Below, one piece after another: positions 22,107-31,960 of a stretch of 64,000 nt of DNA; the first letter of the stretch is position 1; each line of letters begins with the position of its first letter. Origin of the DNA: Heloderma charlesbogerti. Its lineage: Eukaryota; Chordata; Lepidosauria; Squamata; Helodermatidae. The stretch is taken from NCBI GenBank assembly GCA_026122225.1, contig JANEZZ010002202.1, forward strand, positions 496,001 to 560,000, in the 5' to 3' direction. Both the position numbers and the translations under genes were made by a program. The notes beneath the pieces are model-generated. The model did no database searches. It saw only the letters and a list, made by a program, of their open reading frames with translations, and was not told the DNA's origin.

Positions 22107-22625
22107 GAGTAGGGGCTACACTGGAGAATGCAGAATTAGAGCCTTTGCAAAAGGCTTTATCTGTAGCAATAAACTCTGTCTTTTTTCCATTCATTTTTTT
22201 TGGTCATGGTCCATGCAGTATCATTAGTATTGTGTTCACTGCATCATTAAGTATCAAACAAGGTCCCATGCTTGTCTCTATGTCCTTGTGTTATGAATTT
22301 ACTGTTTTATAGTTTGGCAAAAAATCCATGGCTAGGTTAGTGCACTGTATATTAGTGTCATATTCATTGCAGTCTTTTTATAGTCTTGACAGTTCTGTAA
22401 ATCATTTGATCAGCATCATTTCTGTCACCCACAGAAGAAGTGATTGGCTGAACATGACATTGACTGACTTGTGGGTGAAGTTGTACTGAATACATAAGGA
22501 GAAAATTGCGTTATGCCTAATAATCTCAGAATCCTTAATGGTGGAATGTGGCATTATTAATTTCATTTGACCTTTTGCTACTCATTCCAGAAGTTCATGG
22601 GATATTGGAGGGTATTGGCAGAGCA
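21887..22625. other. Anonymous sequence with an (ATC)n microsatellite at 22066-22106
   Basis: A run of about 13 ATC units lies at 22066-22106; on the minus strand it gives a spurious poly-Asp ORF. Nothing else is recognised. Confidence 0.7.
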
Positions 22626-22633
22626 CTTGGATC

Positions 22634-23180
22634 TAGAGATGTTGGAGAATTCCTCCATGGACTCCAGTGAGGCTGGATTCTTTAGAATCTCCCCCCCCCC
22701 GGAGTCCGTGGTGGAACATGGCAATCCCCCATGCCACCCTGCGGAATCCCCCCGGGACGGAGCCTACCTGGCGGTGGTGATGGCTCCGGTGGCAGCTCTG
22801 GCTGTGGCGGCGGTGGCGGCTCTGGGTTGTCTTCCGGCTGCTGCCGGGCTGCAGCCGCAAATGGCGGCCGCTATGCCGGCTGTCATTTGCGTCCTTGCGG
22901 AGGCCATGATAGGCTATGTAAGTATCGACGTAGCCTATCACAGCAAAAGGCAGGGACACAAATGGCGTAGCGGCTACCATTTGCATTCCTGCCTTTTGCC
23001 GTGATAGGCTACATAAATATATACGTAGCCTATCATGGCCTCTGCAAGGACGCAAATGGTGGCTGCAGAGCAGAGCGGAGTGGAGCCAGCTGGGAAGGAT
23101 TTCAGGGGGAGGGACGGAGCGCCACCCCCCCACCGTGGATGCCCCCACCCAGAACGAGCTAAGGGATTCGTACATCCCTA
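22634..23180. mobile_element. Palindromic hAT element (B-left, A-right), third subfamily
   Basis: Flanks CTTGGATC / CTTGGAAC match at 7 of 8. The left end TAGAGATGTTGGAGAATTCC continues into a subfamily-specific block (TCCAGTGAGGCTGGATTC, CCCCGGAGTCCGTGG) that recurs at 24928 and 61422. The right end is TTCGTACATCCCTA. The interior has two TAGGCTAYGTA palindromes (22906-22942, 22999-23038) and inverted CAAATGGCGTAGCGGC arms. Confidence 0.86.
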
Positions 23181-23250
23181 CTTGGAACTGAGCTCCATTT
23201 GAAGGGACAAGAAATAACATTCCTACATCTGCACTGGAAACCACCCTGCC

Positions 23251-23515
23251 CAGGGCCAGCCCTACCTTAAAGCAGAGTGAAGCGGCTGCCTCAGGCAGCA
23301 GATTTGGGGTGTCATGAACGGGCTGCAAATGGTTGTTTAATGTGTTGCTGTTGTATTTTTACTGCTAGGGATGGGGAAAACTGCTTGTGGGATTTTCTGT
23401 TTCATGTGCCAAAATAATTCAGCCAGCCTTGGGTAATATGCACCTTGACTTGAGGGAGGGAGGGGCACCATTTGCTGCTCTGCCTGAGGCAGACAAATGT
23501 CTTAGGCTGGCCCTT
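23251..23515. mobile_element. Second hAT-type MITE family (CAGGGCCAGCC ends)
   Basis: Flanks ACCCTGCC (23243-23250) and ACTCTGCC (23516-23523) match at 7 of 8. Ends are CAGGGCCAGCCCTA and GGCTGGCCCTT, with inner pairing TGCCTCAGGCAG / CTGCCTGAGGCAG. 265 bp, no coding capacity. A diverged relative lies at about 35140-35369. Confidence 0.75.
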
Positions 23516-23801
23516 ACTCTGCCCCTCCATTCCCAGAGGCATTAGAACATACTAGGTGGCCCAAAAGTAGGTATATAGTTGTTTAGTATGTTGATGGGAG
23601 AGGGAGAGAATGTGTGAGTAGAAGATGTGTGGGTGGAGTCAGAATGACAGTTGGGAAGCGTGAGTGACAGGGAGTGACAGTTAAATCAGTTAAGTGTAGA
23701 CAGTAAGGGGAGTGAGGCCCGTAAGTGAGGGGAGTGAGGCCTATACAGTTGTTTAGTTGTTTAGTTATTTTTTTTACTGATATCGTGAATGATGGCAGCG
23801 A

Positions 23802-24613
23802 TAGGGATGTCAGAGAATTCTGCCACGAATCTCAGGGAGGCCGAATGCCAGCGCATTCGGCCCCCCGAAATCGGTGGCAGAACAGTCTGCCCCCCCCCGG
23901 GACAGACCTAGGGCGGATCTTCCTGGCGGCAGCAGCTCCGGTGGCGGTTTGGCGGCAGTTCGGCAGCGGTGGCTGTGGCGGCCGGTCTTCTGACCAGCTG
24001 CCACCGCCGCCATTTCCAGTTAAAAAAAAAAAACGTGATAGGCCACGTAAAGATTTACGTAGCCTATCACGGCTAGATTTTTAAAAAACACCGTGATAGG
24101 CTACATAAATGTTTACATAGCCTATCATGGCTGATTTAAAAGAAAACAAAAACGCGCGTACGCAAATGGCGGTGCCCATGGGCGCCGCCATTTGCGTTCC
24201 TTATTTTGGCACGTCTTAGTCTACATAAACATTTACGTAGACTAAGGTGGCGAAAATAAGGGGAACGCAAATAGCATAGCGTCTACGATATTTGCGTTCC
24301 CCTTATTTTCACCGTCTTAGTCTATGTAAATGTTTACATAGACTAAGACGTGCCAAAATAAGGAACACAAATGGCGGCGCCCATGAGCGCCGCCATTTGC
24401 GTACACGTGTTTTTTTTTTCTTTTAAATCAGCCGTGATAGGCTACGTAAACATTTACGTAGCCTATCATGGCTGACTGCCATTTGCATCCCTGCTAGCCA
24501 GAATCCCTGCGGAGTGGAGCCGGCCGGCCAGAATTTCGGGGAGAGGGACGGAGCGCCTCCCCCCCACCGCGAATCACCCCGTCGAAGAGGTAAGTGACTT
24601 TCGTACATCCCTA
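23802..24613. mobile_element. Palindromic hAT element in mariner (B-left, A-right)
   Basis: Exact flanks GGCAGCGA at 23794-23801 and 24614-24621. The left B end (TAGGGATGTCAGAGAATTCTG) contains the GCCGAATGCCAGCGCATTCGGC palindrome. The interior carries three P1 palindromes (24034-24072, 24091-24130, 24431-24471), P2 arms CGCAAATGGCGGTGCCCATGGGC and the reverse near 24380-24402, and a large P3 stem around 24205-24350 (TTAGTCTACATAAAC / GTTTACATAGACTAA). Right end GTAAGTGACTTTCGTACATC. 812 bp. Confidence 0.93.
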
Positions 24614-25644
24614 GGCAGCGAACTTGAGTCAGGAACAAAGAAAGTGGATTCTAAAGCAGTACTGGAAGACTGAAAATGCCGAACGGGTGCGCACAGCGTG
24701 GCAAGAAGCATCTGACACTCCTCCACCAACACATCTGACAATTTATCGTCTTAGAGATAAATTTGAAGCAACAGGTGCAGTGGCTAATGCATTGAAATCT
24801 GGACGTTCTAGGACATCTATGACAGAGGAAAATGAGATGAGAGTCACTCTGACATTCGTGAATAATCCAAAAAAGTCCACACGATGTGCGTCTAAGCAGC
24901 TATCCATACCTAGAACTTCCTTGCAACTAGGGATGGCAGAGAATTCCGCCATGGATTTCAGTGAGGCTGGATTCTTTAGAATCTGCCCCCCCCCGGAGTC
25001 TGTGGTGGAACATGGCAATCCCCCCCACCATCCTGCGGAATCCCCCTGGGAGGGAGTCTACCTGGCGGCGGTGATGGCTCCGGTGGCAGCTCTGGCTGTG
25101 GCGGCAGCTCTGGGTCGTCTTCCGGCTGCTGCCGGGCTGCTGCACTGGCATTCGGCCCCCCTGAAATCCATGGCGGAACGGCCTGCCACCCCCCGCCACC
25201 CTGTGGATCCCCCCTGGGACAAGATTTACGTGGGGCAGATATTCTGGACGGCAGCAGCTCCAGCGGCGGCTTCAGTGGCAGCGGAGGCAGCAGCTGGTCT
25301 TCTGACTGGCTGCTGCCACCGCCATTTGCAGTCTGGTCTTTTTTTCTTTTTTTTTTTTTTACCCAGACGATGATAGGCTACTTACATTGCCTATCATGTC
25401 TGAGTTTAAAAAAAAAAGGCATACGCAAATGGTGGCGGCTACGGCGGCCGCCATTTGTGAACCTTATTTTTCGCCATTTTAGTCTAAGTAAATATTTACA
25501 TAGGCTACAATGTCGAATCAAAAAGGAACGCAAATAGCACCCACTACGCTATTTGCGTTCCCTTTTATTTTCGCCGTAATAGTCTACGTAAATATTTATG
25601 CAGAGTAAAACAGCGAAAAATAAGGAACATCAATGGCGGCCACT

Positions 25645-26503
25645 TAGGGATGTATGAAAGTCACTTACCTTTGACGAAATTTGCTTTTGACGAAATTTCC
25701 CTCCCCCCGAAATTCTGGCCGGGGGGAAGGCGCCCTGTCCCTCCCGCCACGAATCCCAGCTGGCCGGGAATGCAAATGGCGGCGGCCGTAGCCGCCACCA
25801 TTTGCATCCCTGCAGTCAGCCGTGATAGGCTACGTAAATGTTTACGTAGCCTATCACGGCTGAGTGAAAAAAAACCAAAAACGTGCAAACGCAAATGGCG
25901 GCGCCCATGGGCGCCACCATTTGTGTTCCTTATTTTGGCACGTGTAGTCTACGTAAACATTTACGTACACTACGGCAAAAATAAGGGGAACGCAAATAGC
26001 GTAGACGCTACACTATTTGCGTTCCCATTATTTTCGCCATAGTCTACGTAAATGTTTACGTTGCCTACATGTGACAAAATAAGGAATGCAAATGGCAGTG
26101 CCCATGGGGGCCGCCATTTGCGTACACGCGGGTTTTTTTTTCCCCATTCAGCCGTGATAGGCTACGTAAACATTTACATAGCCTATCACGGTATTTTTTG
26201 AAAATCTAGCAGTGACAGGCTACGTAAATCTTTACGTAGCCTATCAGTTTTGTTTTTTTTTTACTGGAAATGGTGGCAGCGGCAGCCGGTTGGAAGACCG
26301 GCTGCCGCCGCCACCGAACTGCCGCCGAACTGCCGCCAGAGCTTCCGCCGCTGCCAGGGAGATTCGCCAAAGGTAAGTCCTGTCCTGGGGAGGATCCGCG
26401 GGGGGGCGGGGGGGGGCAGACCATTTCGGCACTGATTTCGGGGGCCGCATGCGCTGGCATTTGGCCTCCCCGAGATTCGTGGTGAAATTCTCTGACATCC
26501 CTA
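25645..26503. mobile_element. hAT element inserted in the centre of another's palindrome (A-left, B-right)
   Basis: Left end TAGGGATGTATGAAAGTCAC, right end AATTCTCTGACATCCCTA. It sits at the middle of a GGCGGCCAYAGCTGCCGCC palindrome of the outer element. Flanks GCGGCCAC / GCCGCCAT agree at 6 of 8, blurred because the target is itself symmetric. The interior has P1, P2 and P3 palindromes in the standard order. Confidence 0.8.
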
Positions 26504-26557
26504 GCCGCCATAGCTGCCGCCATTCGTGTATGCGTTTTTTTTTTTTTTCCCCAGATG

Positions 26558-27579
26558 TAGGGATGGACGAAAGGGACTTACCTGGTCTTGTAGCTTGCTT
26601 TGCGGTGGGGGGAGGCGCTCTGCCCCTCCCCCCGAAATTCTGGCCGGGGAGGAGGCGCCCCATCCCTCCCCCCAAAAAATTCTGGCCGGGGGGGAGGCGC
26701 CCTGTCCCTCCCCCCCGAAATTCTGGCCGGAGGGGAGGCGTCCCCTAGATCACGTAAAGATTACGTGGACTACGGCGAAAATAAGGGCAACGCTATTTGT
26801 GTTGCCCTTATTTTCGCCGTAGTCTGCGTAAAGATTTACGTAGACTACAGCGACCAAATAAGGAACGCGAATGGCGGCTCCCTATGGGGGCCGCCATTTA
26901 CGTACGCGCTTTTTTTTTTTTTAAGTCACCCGTGATAGGCTACGTGACGATTAACATAGCCTATCACGGCTGACTTTGCAGATCTAGCCGTGATAGTCTA
27001 CGTTAATCGTCACGTAGCCTATCACGGGGGCGTTTTTTTTTAAAATTTTTATTTTGCGGCCGGGCGAGGCGAGGCGCCTCCTCCCTGGCCTGAATTTCGG
27101 CCGGGCGAGGCAGGAAGCCTCCCCCCCCTGGCCTGAACTTCGGGGGGAGCAGCGAAGCGCCTCCCCCCCACCGCAAACAAGCTGCAAGACCAGGTAAGTG
27201 GCTTTCGTGCACCCCTACTTTTGCGTACGCGCTTTTTTTTTTTTTAAAGTCACCCGTGAATGGCTACGTGACAATTAACATAGCCTATCATGGCTGACTT
27301 TGCAGATCTAGCTGTGATAGGCTACGTAAATCGTTACATAGCCTATCACGGGGGTGTGTTTGTTTGTTTTTTACTTTCCTTTTTTATTTTGCAATGGCGG
27401 CGGCGGCAGCCAGTCAGAAGAGCGGCCGCCGCCACTGCCCCCGCCGAACCGCCGCTGGGACCCACCGCCGAGAGGGACATTCGCACGAGGTAAATTCCAT
27501 CCCGGGGGGGCGGGGGGCCGGCGAAGAATTTCACCACCAATTTCGGAATTGCAGAAATTCTCCGCCATCCCTACCCAGA
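26558..27579. mobile_element. hAT element with an extra internal A end
   Basis: Flanks CCCAGATG (26550-26557) and CCCAGACT (27580-27587) agree at 6 of 8. The left end is TAGGGATGGACGAAAGGGAC and the right is of B type (AATTCTCCGCCATCCCTA). A complete right A end (GTAAGTGGCTTTCGTGCACC, ending 27217) lies inside without its own flanking duplication. This indicates a compound or recombined copy. P1-P3 palindromes are present. Confidence 0.75.
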
Positions 27580-28487
27580 CTTGATAGACTACGTAAATAT
27601 TTATGTAGCCTATCATGGTTAAATACAGGGACGCAAACGGTGGCGGCTATGGCAGCCACCATTTGCATCCCTGCTGCCCAGCAGCCGGATGTCCGGCTAC
27701 TGGCGGAGCTGGCCGGCGGCTCTGCAGAATCCCCACGAAGCAGAGCCGGCCGGGCAGGACTCCGGGAGGAGGGACAGAGCGCCTCCCCCACCCCACTGCG
27801 AAGCAGATCCATGAAACGGTAAGTGACTTTCGTACATCCCTACTTGCAACGCTTAATGCGTAAATTGAAATTGAAGCCGTACTGTCCAAGACTGTTACAT
27901 GGTCTTCTGGAGGACAACCCAGACTGTTGGTTGCAATTCTGTGAGATGATGCATAACCAAATCTCTAACGAACCAGACCTTCTTGATAAGATCATCTGGT
28001 CAGATGAGGCTTCTTTCAAGTTGTCAGGCCATGTGAACAGGCATAACAGTGTGTATTGGGCAGATGAAAATCCTCATTTGACTATCACATCTCAGCTGAA
28101 CCAGCCAGACGTCACAGTGTGGGGTGCACTGTCCAGCGAGGGTATTATAGGACTGGTTTTCTTCGATACAGCTGTGGATAGTAACAATTACCTAAGCAAG
28201 TTACGTGATGTGGTAGTGCCACAACTCAGAACCAGGGCTAACTTCACTGAACTGCTCTTCCAACAAGATGGGGCACCTCCAGGGATGTACGGAAGTCACT
28301 TACCTGGTCTCGTAGCTTTTTTCGCGGTGGGGGGGAGGTGCTTCACTTCTCCCCCTGAAGTTCATGCGAAGGGGGGAGGCTTCCCACCTCACACGGCCGA
28401 AATTCAGGCCGGGGAGGAGGTTTCCTGCCTCGCCCGGCCGAAATTCAGGCCGGGGAGAAGCGCCCCGTCTCCCCTGCCGCGAACTAC

Positions 28488-28489
28488 GA

Positions 28490-28533
<44 letters not shown>

Positions 28534-28535
28534 AA
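28488..28535. repeat. (GAAA)n microsatellite in the left arm of the large hAT
   Basis: About 12 AAAG/GAAA units that replace the usual short A-run before the first P1 palindrome. Confidence 0.9.
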
Positions 28536-29430
28536 AAGACCATGTGGCCGTGATAGGCTACGTAAATCGTAGATGTAGCCTATCACGGGTGACTTTGGGG
28601 GAAAAAAACCGCGTACGCAAATGGCGGCGCCCATGGGCGCCGCCATTTGCATTCCTTATTTGACCCCTGTAGTCTACATAAAGATTTACGTAGACTATGG
28701 CGAAAATAAGGACAACGCTATTTGCATTGCCCTTATTTTCGCCGTAGTCTACGTAAAGATTAACAATTACAATGTAATTGTAAATATTACGTTGTGATTG
28801 CTTACGGATTTCCTCTGTAGGGGGGAATCCCCCCGTTGCTTCCGCCGTACTCTCGCCATTGTGGATTGCCTTGGCCAGAACTTTTCCACTATTTTCGTAA
28901 TTATTTACATATTTTTTGTCGTTGCTGCCCGAAATATGTTTCCCGCCTTCTGTGCGCTCCCCCGCTGTCTTGTTTTCTCGGACAGGGACAGGGACTGTGA
29001 TTTTATTAAGTTCTGGGACTGTGATTGTATTAATTTCTGTGTATTTGTGCTTGATGATCCTCGTGTTTACTGGTCTTGTTAACCTAACCTCCTCACAATA
29101 AAAAAAAAGTGGGGCTGCAGCTCCGCTTCCGCAAAATCTGTCGTCCACTTCCTGCTAACTTCCTGAATGTCGTCTGCATTTGCGCTTGCGTCTGCGTGGG
29201 GATTTGTGGGTGGAGTTCTGTGGTGTGGTGCTGGTTGTGTGAGTGGTGGTGCTTGCTTATTATTGGATTTCCTGTTGTTTGTTCATTGTTGTGGTTTTGT
29301 CTGGTCTGTGTGTGTGTGTGTAGTTGTGCATTGTGGTGTTTTTGTCCAGTTTGATCTGTGTGTGTGTGTAGTTAAGTGGTGGTTGTGCACATGGCTGTCT
29401 TGGTGTGTGTGTTTGTGTGCAAATTGCAAA

Positions 29431-30816
29431 ATGGCTGCACCAGTGCGTGGCAGGAGGTGGGACCATGAGGAGACCAAGGCCCTCCTCATCAACATTAAGC
29501 ACAGCGAGGCAGTGGCAGTGCTGTTTGGCAGCTCCTCCTGCCGCAATGAACTTTATTGGGCCCAGATAAAGAGGAGGATGGAGCGAGCAGGCCACCATTG
29601 CACAGTTGGACAACTGAGGTCCAAATGGAAGGCACTCAAGCAGTCCTTCATCAGAGAGGGGATTGCTGCTGCCAAGCGGAAGGCACCAGTGTCCAACCCC
29701 CCCGCCTACTACTGGCACATCTGCAGAGTGTGGGTCCAAGCAGGCCGGCCCCCATTTTTGCAGAGGTATATGCCTGGTAAGTTATAGTTATCCCATCCCA
29801 TCATCAAGCTCAACTAAAAATGAAGACAAGGATGTGTACCGAAAATAAAGCTATCTCTTTGTGGTCTCATGCAGAAACAAACAAATCCTGACATTTAGCC
29901 TGCAATCCTATGCTTGCTGAACTTGGACAGAAAAAGCTCCCATCATCTTCCAGCCACTTTGGCTGGTTGAAGAAGGGATTCTGGGAACTGCATTGTTTTT
30001 CCCTGTACAACCACATGCATAGGATTATGCGGGCCTGGCTACTACAACTCATATTACACACTGACATGCTGTCCATTTCCAGGGAAATGCTGCTGCTGCC
30101 AGTCTCTGCAGTGCACACAGGGGGACTGGCACCAGCCCAGCAGCAACAGGGCCAGCCTCTCGGTGTCGTCTTCCTTCTTCATGTAGTGATTGCTGAATTT
30201 TTGCACCCCACCCACCCCACCTTTCTACCAAGACATTGGCACTCAAGTCAACTCATGAGCAAGTGTTCATCCGAGACCTTGGAGATCTGGGTATAGTCCA
30301 CTCAGCCATGGAAGCTCACTGGGTGACTTTGGCCCAGTCAGAAAGCCCCAGCCTACTACCTCAGTGTTGTTGTTGTCAGCGTTAATGGAGAGGAAGAGGC
30401 TAATGTGAGCCGCCTTGGGTTCCTTGCGCTAGGAAAAAAGGTGGCATTTATGCAATGCATCACTAGAATGAACAGATAACATGGCATTGCAAATGTAGAA
30501 GTGGGGTGACTAGAAGTGCAATCCTGTGCATGTTTACAGAAGTCCAACAGTCCCCATCACACCAAAACTGTCAGTACTGTATAATCTGCCTCCCTAATTA
30601 TCCCCTCATCATTAGACCTTGTGGTGGGAGGACAGAATCAGTGGTTCTTATGGTAGTGGGGATGGTGATAGACAGATCAATCAGTGACTGTGGTTTTGTT
30701 CACTCACCACATATATAAATGCATTCATTCTGTTACTGTGACATCCCACAGCTGCGCATCGTGCCTTGCTGGTGGAGGAGGCACTGAGGGCCGCGGACAG
30801 GGAGAGGACAGAGGAG

Positions 30817-30850
<34 letters not shown>

Positions 30851-31143
30851 AGGACGAGCCTGCAGCGAGAGGAGCAGCATCTGTGGAGGAAGGCCACCCT
30901 TCTTCCACAGATGAAGCCCCTCCTCTTGTGATCCTGACGCGTCTGATAAGAGACGTCCAGATGCTCAGGAGGACTTGTAAGTAGTACTACAGAATGGCAC
31001 CTGACCTGAGCTAACAACTCTGCCTGCAAGATGCATATTACCATTGTGCTTTATTCTTCTCTTTCTTTCTACACACAGGTGACGACCTTCAAAGAAGGGT
31101 GGAGGCCCTGGAGCGGGAAAGACATCCTCCTACTACAAGCTGA
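29431..31143 (+). CDS. Myb/SANT-like DNA-binding protein, three exons, intact frame
   Basis: Exons 29431-29776, 30752-30976 and 31079-31143 join in frame (both introns in phase 1) to give 211 residues ending at TGA. Donors are CTG|GTAAGT and CTT|GTAAGT; acceptors are CATCCCACAG and TCTACACACAG. Residues about 8-105 form a trihelix/Myb-SANT domain with tryptophans at 10, 43 and 66 and a basic stretch SKWKALK. Residues about 135-150 are almost all Glu. The last 40 residues (LIRDVQMLRR, then DDLQRRVEALERER) look like an amphipathic or coiled-coil helix for dimerisation. Such proteins accompany PIF/Harbinger transposases, where they bring transposase to DNA. Here the neighbour, convergent and 1 kb away, is a hAT transposase, and no Harbinger nuclease is present. 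The intact frame contrasts with the broken transposase. It could instead be a captured host-derived gene. Expression is unknown. Confidence 0.78.
30276..30450 (+). mobile_element. CORE-type SINE fragment in intron 1 of the Myb gene
   Basis: Matches the core and 3' part of the SINE at 62442-62703: CACTGGGTGACTTTGGCCCAGTC and GCCGCCTTGGGTTCCTTG. The tRNA-like head is mostly missing. Confidence 0.75.
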
Positions 31144-31439
31144 GGCCTGCAGCCACAGCCAGCCAGCCCAACGTTGTTTTTGAATTGTTGAATTGTTGAA
31201 TTGTTTCTGTGTTTTGTTTTGATCTGTTCTGTTTGTATATAAAGTTCTTTCTAAAAAATAGGTAACAATTCCTTGGTTCAAGTCCACAGATATAATTTCT
31301 TAAATCTAGATCATTGTACACAATGATCTCTGTGTTTGCTTACCGTTAACCGCATCAAGGATGCCTCCCCAGAATCCCAGCCAAACCAGAACAGCTGCTG
31401 TAAGCTTCCCTCATAGGGAGATGGCCAGTCCGCATCCCT

Positions 31440-31592
31440 GATGTTATGAATGAATGTATTCAAGATGAGGCTGGACAGCCATCTGCCAGGGATGCTCTGA
31501 CTTGGATACCTGCATTGAGCAGGGGGTTGGACTCGATGGCTTTGTCGGCCCCTTCCAACCCTATGATTCTGTGGCTCTACGATTCTATGAAG
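31440..31592 (+). mobile_element. CR1 LINE 3' end
   Basis: Contains the CR1 3' hallmark phrases GAGGCTGGACAGCCATCTG, GTTGGACTCGATGGC and CCTTCCAACCCTATGATTC, then ATTCTATGA-type terminal repeats. It is heavily 5'-truncated and lies between the two convergent genes of the large hAT. Confidence 0.85.
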
Positions 31593-31910
31593 TATGCTTT
31601 GTTTTACGTGTAGGTGCATATCACATACATGTAAACTGGACACATACCAGAGGGATCTTTTCACATAGAGCTCTCGGTGCTTAGGAAAACCCAAAAGCTG
31701 AGGGAGTCCAGGGAGAGACCACAACAAGGTCTTTGAAAGCAATTCCGTGATTTATGAAAGAATTTTAAATGAATTAAAAGCACACATCAACATCAAGAGA
31801 AATAGAACTATAGATACATTTGGGGAATCAGAATCATACTAACATTCAGAGGGGTAAAGACACACATATACAGTCGATAGCGGAGTACACTGGGATGCAT
31901 AGAGAACTCT

Positions 31911-31931
31911 GTGTGTGTGTGTGTGTGTGTA
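31911..31931. repeat. (GT)n run beside the internal hAT end
   Basis: About ten GT units directly to the left of TAGTAGGGATGTACG. It has produced spurious short ORFs on the minus strand. Confidence 0.9.
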
Positions 31932-31932
31932 G

Positions 31933-31960
31933 TAGGGATGTACGCTGTTGCATAATCCGC
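31933..31960. other. Internal second hAT left terminus (A-like)
   Basis: TAGGGATGTACG occurs here, 12 bases identical to the A end, followed by unrelated GCTGTTGCATAATCC. It lies about 200-260 bp beyond the 3' end of the transposase gene, where a hAT terminus is expected. Its left flank (GTGTGTAG) does not match the flank of the right end at 38172. Confidence 0.55.

Larger units (their letters stand above)
24928..27842. mobile_element. Composite hAT element in mariner, holding two inner hAT copies
   Basis: Exact flanks CTTGCAAC at 24920-24927 and 27843-27850. The outer copy has the third-subfamily B end (TAGGGATGGCAGAGAATTCC, as at 22634) and an A end on the right. Two further hAT copies lie inside, at 25645-26503 and 26558-27579. 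The outer element is about 1 kb once these are removed. No transposase anywhere. There is a second in-line B-type block (CATTCGGCCCCCCTGAAATC) near 25148. Confidence 0.88.

Noticed and set aside
21913..22194. ORF with a poly-Asp tract
   Set aside because: Produced by the (ATC)n microsatellite.
28404..28663. ORFs with KERKKERKKERK or SFFLSFFLSFF
   Set aside because: Translations of the (GAAA)n microsatellite.
29431..31143. PIF/Harbinger element as the owner of the Myb/SANT gene
   Set aside because: No Harbinger DDE nuclease ORF, no matching terminal repeats and no TWA target duplication were found around it. It remains possible that the Myb gene was captured from one.
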